Below the pieces are notes generated by a model. It saw only the letters and a list, made by a program, of their open reading frames with translations. It had not been told where the DNA came from and did no database searches. The position numbers were made by a program, and so were the translations under genes. Positions 41,906 to 44,241 of a DNA stretch of 44,241 bases are shown here, in pieces. Origin of the DNA: Acidobacteriota bacterium (lineage in GTDB: Bacteria; Acidobacteriota; Terriglobia; Acidiferrales; UBA7541); contig JABDFR010000022.1 of assembly GCA_013286465.1 (NCBI GenBank), positions 1 to 44,241 on the forward strand, given 5' to 3'. The stretch's first letter is position 1. Each line of letters opens with the position of its first letter.

Positions 41906-42012
41906 TCGTTGTTCTCGTGGTCAAAGTCCGATTCATCTTCATCGTGACACGTGCACTCGCAATCCGGGTCATCGCACCTTGTGCAGTCCCCCGATAGACA
42001 CTCATCACTCAA
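41902..42012 (-). CDS. 36-residue Cys-rich acidic microprotein
   Basis: A TTG start (42012-42010) lies three bases after the TGA of the upstream gene, with GAGGTGA as ribosome site overlapping that stop. The product carries six Cys and a His within residues 5-23 (spaced C5, C10, C13, C18, C20, C22, H23), then an acidic tail; 15 of 36 residues are Asp or Glu. The Cys pattern could bind zinc. Its stop (TAG) overlaps the stop of the convergent gene. The coupling to the previous gene and composition favour a real gene, though no homologue is recalled. Confidence 0.55.
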   Translation of the reverse strand: MSDECLSGDCTRCDDPDCECTCHDEDESDFDHENND

Positions 42013-42015
42013 GAA

Positions 42016-42249
42016 TCACCTCGCTAAACCGCCGCCGCCCAAGATCCATCCGGGCGGCTTTGGGCCGGTCGGAGAGACGCCGCAAAAATCGATAAGTAAC
42101 ACCCCGCCGTTTTCTCCGACTGGGGGTGTCGCCGGCGGCGGCGGAAGCGGACTCCATTGACTGGGAATCGGAGTGCCATCGGCATACGTCTCCGGTGGAC
42201 TGTTCGTAAGGGCGCGGTTTGGCGGATTCCACGGTCCATTGCTAGGCAT
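42016..42249 (-). CDS. Small proline/glycine-rich phage-region protein
   Basis: The start at 42249 follows AAAGGAC, giving 77 residues; the longer frame upstream crosses a hairpin and has no ribosome site. The product is rich in Pro and Gly (NGPWNPPNRALTNSPPETYA, WSPLPPPPATPPVGENGG, PTGPKPPGWILGGGGLAR) and is probably largely unstructured. Its family is unknown. It belongs to the minus-strand series of small genes after the terminase gene, and the microprotein gene is translationally coupled to its end. Confidence 0.55.
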   Translation of the reverse strand: MPSNGPWNPPNRALTNSPPETYADGTPIPSQWSPLPPPPATPPVGENGGVLLIDFCGVSPTGPKPPGWILGGGGLAR

Positions 42250-42275
42250 TTTCTTTTGTCCTTTCACAAAATTTT

Positions 42276-42307
42276 CACGGGCGGGAGAGTCGTAACGCCC
42301 GCCCGTG
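42276..42307 (-). terminator. Strong hairpin between two phage-region genes
   Basis: CACGGGCGGG (42276-42285) and CCCGCCCGTG (42298-42307) form a perfect 10-bp stem with a 12-base loop. On the minus strand it is followed by AAAATTTTG and then the ribosome site of the next gene. It may act as an attenuator or partial terminator. Confidence 0.45.
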
Positions 42308-42404
42308 CACTGCGCCGCAGGAGTGCGGCTCTTGCGTGTGACGCCGCCGCGCGCGGCCGCTGGAGATGTTCCGGAGAGCGCGCCGCCGTCGCCACGCAAA
42401 ACTC

Positions 42405-42839
42405 TTAGGAATTCTTGACGAGTTCCCGCAGCGACTCGTCTATCTCGTCGATCTCGATCGGTGGGTTGCCGCCGCCATCACGCGCAATCAGGCGCAGCTT
42501 TCCAGGCGCGTCCGGCAAAACGGCGTGGATGCCATCGGGTCTGATTTTCGAAAGATCATCGATCGCCGCGGTTGCTTGCATCGCATCCAAATTGCCGCGG
42601 TTCGAAATCGTTGACGGGCGAACGTCGCCAATGTCGTCACCTCGAACGGCTCCGAGACTTTTGAACATCCCGATTTGCCGCTCGGCTTCATCGGCATGAT
42701 TGCGGGCACAGGCGTTGTGAAAATCTTTCCCGCTACTTGTCTCGCACTCGGCCGCACGGTCCACGTGCGCGCGCGCCATCGTTTTGTGAAATTCCGCGCA
42801 ACTCAGAGCGTTGCTTTTCAAACAATCGTTTAGCGTCAT
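42405..42839 (-). CDS. Unknown phage-region protein
   Basis: The start at 42839 (MTLNDCLKSNALSCAEFHKT) follows GAGAGGAA, giving 144 residues; the frame is open to 42926 but would need a TTG overlapping the previous stop. The N-terminal part is Cys/His-rich (CLKSN, SCAEFHKTMARAHVDRAAEC, FHNACARNHADEAER), which may be a helical or metal-binding region. The C-terminal part is acidic (NPPIEIDEIDESLRELVKNS). The family is not recognised. Position in the co-directional block after the terminase suggests a phage structural or accessory role. Confidence 0.65.
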   Translation of the reverse strand: MTLNDCLKSNALSCAEFHKTMARAHVDRAAECETSSGKDFHNACARNHADEAERQIGMFKSLGAVRGDDIGDVRPSTISNRGNLDAMQATAAIDDLSKIRPDGIHAVLPDAPGKLRLIARDGGGNPPIEIDEIDESLRELVKNS

Positions 42840-42922
42840 TTTTTTTCCTCTCAGTTCAAAAGTTGTGACCGGGCTAACAATTACTTCGGAGTCCAAACTC
42901 CGGTCGTTGTTTTTCTCTCCCT

Positions 42923-43285
42923 TCAAATTTCGGCGGCAGCTTCGCGCAAACTTTCGGCGGTCGCTGCGTCGTGTTGCCGAGCAAATTCGATAATTTCTTC
43001 AAGTGTTTCGCCGAGCGCGAGCCGCCGCTTTAGAAATTCCCGAAGCGTCGCTCGGCGGTGAAGGCCGCCTATCGAGTTGACTCGCTTTGCGAAAGCGTCC
43101 GGAGAGTCGTCCGGCTTTTCCGCGGGGTGCGCGCGAAATTCGCGAAGCTGGTCCCACGGGTTAACTGTGCCTCTTGAGAGAACGCGTGTCCGCGCGTCCA
43201 GGATTGGATCGCTCTCATCGAGACCGTCAATCATGTCGGCGATCGTGAAAACTGGTCCTTTATTCGGATCGAAAAAATCTCTCAT
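42923..43285 (-). CDS. Unknown phage-region protein
   Basis: The ATG at 43285 follows AAAGGAG, giving 120 residues. The sequence begins RDFFDPNKGPVFTIADMIDG, has a charged, mostly helical centre (PWDQLREFRAHPAEKPDDSP) and ends with helices (REFLKRRLALGETLEEIIEF, ATAESLREAAAEI). No motif is recognised. The ribosome site begins just inside or next to the stop of the preceding gene, so both are likely on one transcript coming from the terminase side. Confidence 0.7.
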   Translation of the reverse strand: MRDFFDPNKGPVFTIADMIDGLDESDPILDARTRVLSRGTVNPWDQLREFRAHPAEKPDDSPDAFAKRVNSIGGLHRRATLREFLKRRLALGETLEEIIEFARQHDAATAESLREAAAEI

Positions 43286-43297
43286 TCTCTTGCTCCT

Positions 43298-43594
43298 TTA
43301 CTTCTGCTGCCGTGCCCAACTTGCGAGCGCGGCGTGAAATTTTTTAAGCCGTTCGTCGTACTCGGTCACCTTCAACCGCAGCTCTCCATCCAATTGCTCT
43401 CTCCCCTTGCCGGAAACGTAAATGTGACCCGTGTCCGTCCAACGCATGTGGCGGCTCACGAACGCGGCGAGTTCCGATCTCGCGATGGCGAGTTGCGCCT
43501 CCGCAGTTTTCAATTGCGCGCGGGCCTCAGCCTTAAAATCCGGCGGTGCGTTCGTCCGTTCGGCTGCCGTCCGCTTATCGCTGATCGCGTCCAT
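43298..43594 (-). CDS. Small coiled-coil phage-region protein
   Basis: The ATG at 43594 follows AAGGAG, which itself adjoins the TAA of the terminase gene, giving 98 residues. Residues about 18-48 (DFKAEARAQLKTAEAQLAIA) and the C-terminus (DGELRLKVTEYDERLKKFHA) are strongly helical and suit a coiled coil, with a short hairpin-like segment between them (WTDTGHIYVSGKG). Function unknown. The tight junction with the terminase gene makes it part of the phage operon. Confidence 0.72.
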   Translation of the reverse strand: MDAISDKRTAAERTNAPPDFKAEARAQLKTAEAQLAIARSELAAFVSRHMRWTDTGHIYVSGKGREQLDGELRLKVTEYDERLKKFHAALASWARQQK

Positions 43595-43603
43595 GTTTTC
43601 TCC

Positions 43604-44241
43604 TTAGTGAGTTCGAAGCCACTGATCGCGCGTCGGTCCCCGATTTACATTCGGCTCAGGTCCCGAGTCGGTGCCGCACTGATTGCAGTGCACGCGCGCG
43701 CCGAGCTGCACCGTGCAACGTGAGTTGCACTCCGGGCACGCTTCAACTTTCGGAATCCAAATTCCATCGGGCCGCGTTGTCTTAAGGCCGCGCAATTCCT
43801 TCTCGAATTCGATAGCCGCTGTTTTTCCAACTAGCTCATTGCGCGGAGAGGCCGGCCCGCGAAAGAAATTGAGGAAACCATTCCAGCCTTGTTTCATCAA
43901 TTCGATCACGCCGAACACACCGAAAGCCGATGCTTTCAGTCCGTGGACCGCAAGCGCGAGCGACATCACGCAATCGTCGTGCATATTGCTTGGAGCCGCG
44001 TATCGGATGGTTGTTCCGTCCAACTGGTATTCGAAGCTCTCCAACTCGCGGCGATACACCAAAAACTTTTCCGTTGCCGGCACCGAAATCTGGCAGTTGT
44101 CACAGGCAAGGATGAGCTGTTCGAGCAGCAACTTTCGCGATGGCTGCGTAAAAATGAATGGCTCGATAGCAAGTCCGGCCGCGGCCAGTGCTTCGCTAAT
44201 CGGGTCGCCGATACCCGTCGCGTCCACGTAAGCTTTCGTAC
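43604..44241 (-). CDS. Phage terminase large subunit, C-terminal nuclease part (5' end outside window)
   Basis: The frame is open through the right edge (TKAYVDATGIGD...), so only the last ~212 residues are seen. YVDATGIGDPISEALAA is the nuclease-domain motif with its metal-binding Asp, and the last acidic motif is MHDDCVMSLALAVHGLK, both typical of the RNase H-like nuclease of TerL, which cuts concatemeric DNA during packaging. A zinc ribbon is added near the C-terminus (EACPECNSRCTVQLGARVHC, then NQCG). The first motor domain lies beyond the window. This gene is the main evidence that the block right of the tRNA is a prophage. Confidence 0.85.
   Translation of the reverse strand, partial: TKAYVDATGIGDPISEALAAAGLAIEPFIFTQPSRKLLLEQLILACDNCQISVPATEKFLVYRRELESFEYQLDGTTIRYAAPSNMHDDCVMSLALAVHGLKASAFGVFGVIELMKQGWNGFLNFFRGPASPRNELVGKTAAIEFEKELRGLKTTRPDGIWIPKVEACPECNSRCTVQLGARVHCNQCGTDSGPEPNVNRGPTRDQWLRTH

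Noticed and set aside
42840-42926. TTG start at 42926 for the 144-residue phage-region protein
   Set aside because: The ATG at 42839 has GAGAGGAA directly ahead, and a hairpin (42887-42902) lies in the stretch between, fitting an untranslated gap.

Overview
The window looks like a chromosomal segment of an acidobacterium (Acidobacteriota, probably Terriglobia). The evidence is two very large Oar-like TonB-dependent receptors with an N-terminal carboxypeptidase-regulatory-like domain, a dispersed repeat whose reverse translation gives the HSERSEE signature, a small Zn-ribbon protein of a type I associate with this phylum, and high-GC coding sequence. This placement is inference from gene content; no marker gene is present.

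Region 1 (1-5512, minus strand) is a polyamine-type uptake operon: potD-potA-potB-potC followed by a twin-arginine-exported flavin amine oxidase cut by the left edge. Most junctions overlap by 4 bp (GTGA or ATGA). Behind it lies a PuuR-like regulator that carries a MerR domain in front of the usual XRE and cupin domains. Region 2 (5652-16587, plus strand) starts with a TonB-dependent receptor divergent from the regulator. It continues with a saccharopine-dehydrogenase-like protein, a glutamate-1-semialdehyde-aminomutase-like transaminase, an APC permease, an aldehyde dehydrogenase and a GabT-like transaminase. Regions 1 and 2 together read as an uptake and oxidation route for polyamines or related amines leading towards GABA and succinate. 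A perfect palindrome sits inside the spacer of the receptor promoter, where a MerR-type regulator would act.

Region 3 (16600-21920) is mixed: a TerC membrane protein, a divergent tryptophan-2,3-dioxygenase-like heme protein, an unknown membrane protein, an 800-bp stretch without a convincing gene, an FAD oxidoreductase and a YceI protein. Region 4 (27777-21917, minus) is a glycan cassette: nucleotide-sugar dehydrogenase, NAD-dependent epimerase and two GT4 glycosyltransferases, the second with a long TPR-like N-terminal half.

Region 5 (28090-39465) is a beta-oxidation locus. An enoyl-CoA hydratase-like gene on the plus strand converges on a minus-strand run: TonB receptor, SDR, acyl-CoA ligase, two unlike acyl-CoA dehydrogenases and a FadB-like fusion. 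As in region 2, an outer-membrane receptor heads a catabolic operon.

Region 6 (40067-44241) holds a degenerate receiver-domain protein, a Zn-ribbon protein and the initiator tRNA-fMet with its own promoter and terminator. A foreign-looking block follows. On the minus strand it has the 3' end of a phage terminase large subunit, several small genes with good ribosome sites and a 36-residue Cys-rich microprotein; these converge on an unknown plus-strand gene beside the tRNA. This is probably one end of a prophage placed at the tRNA. Base-composition skew also changes there.
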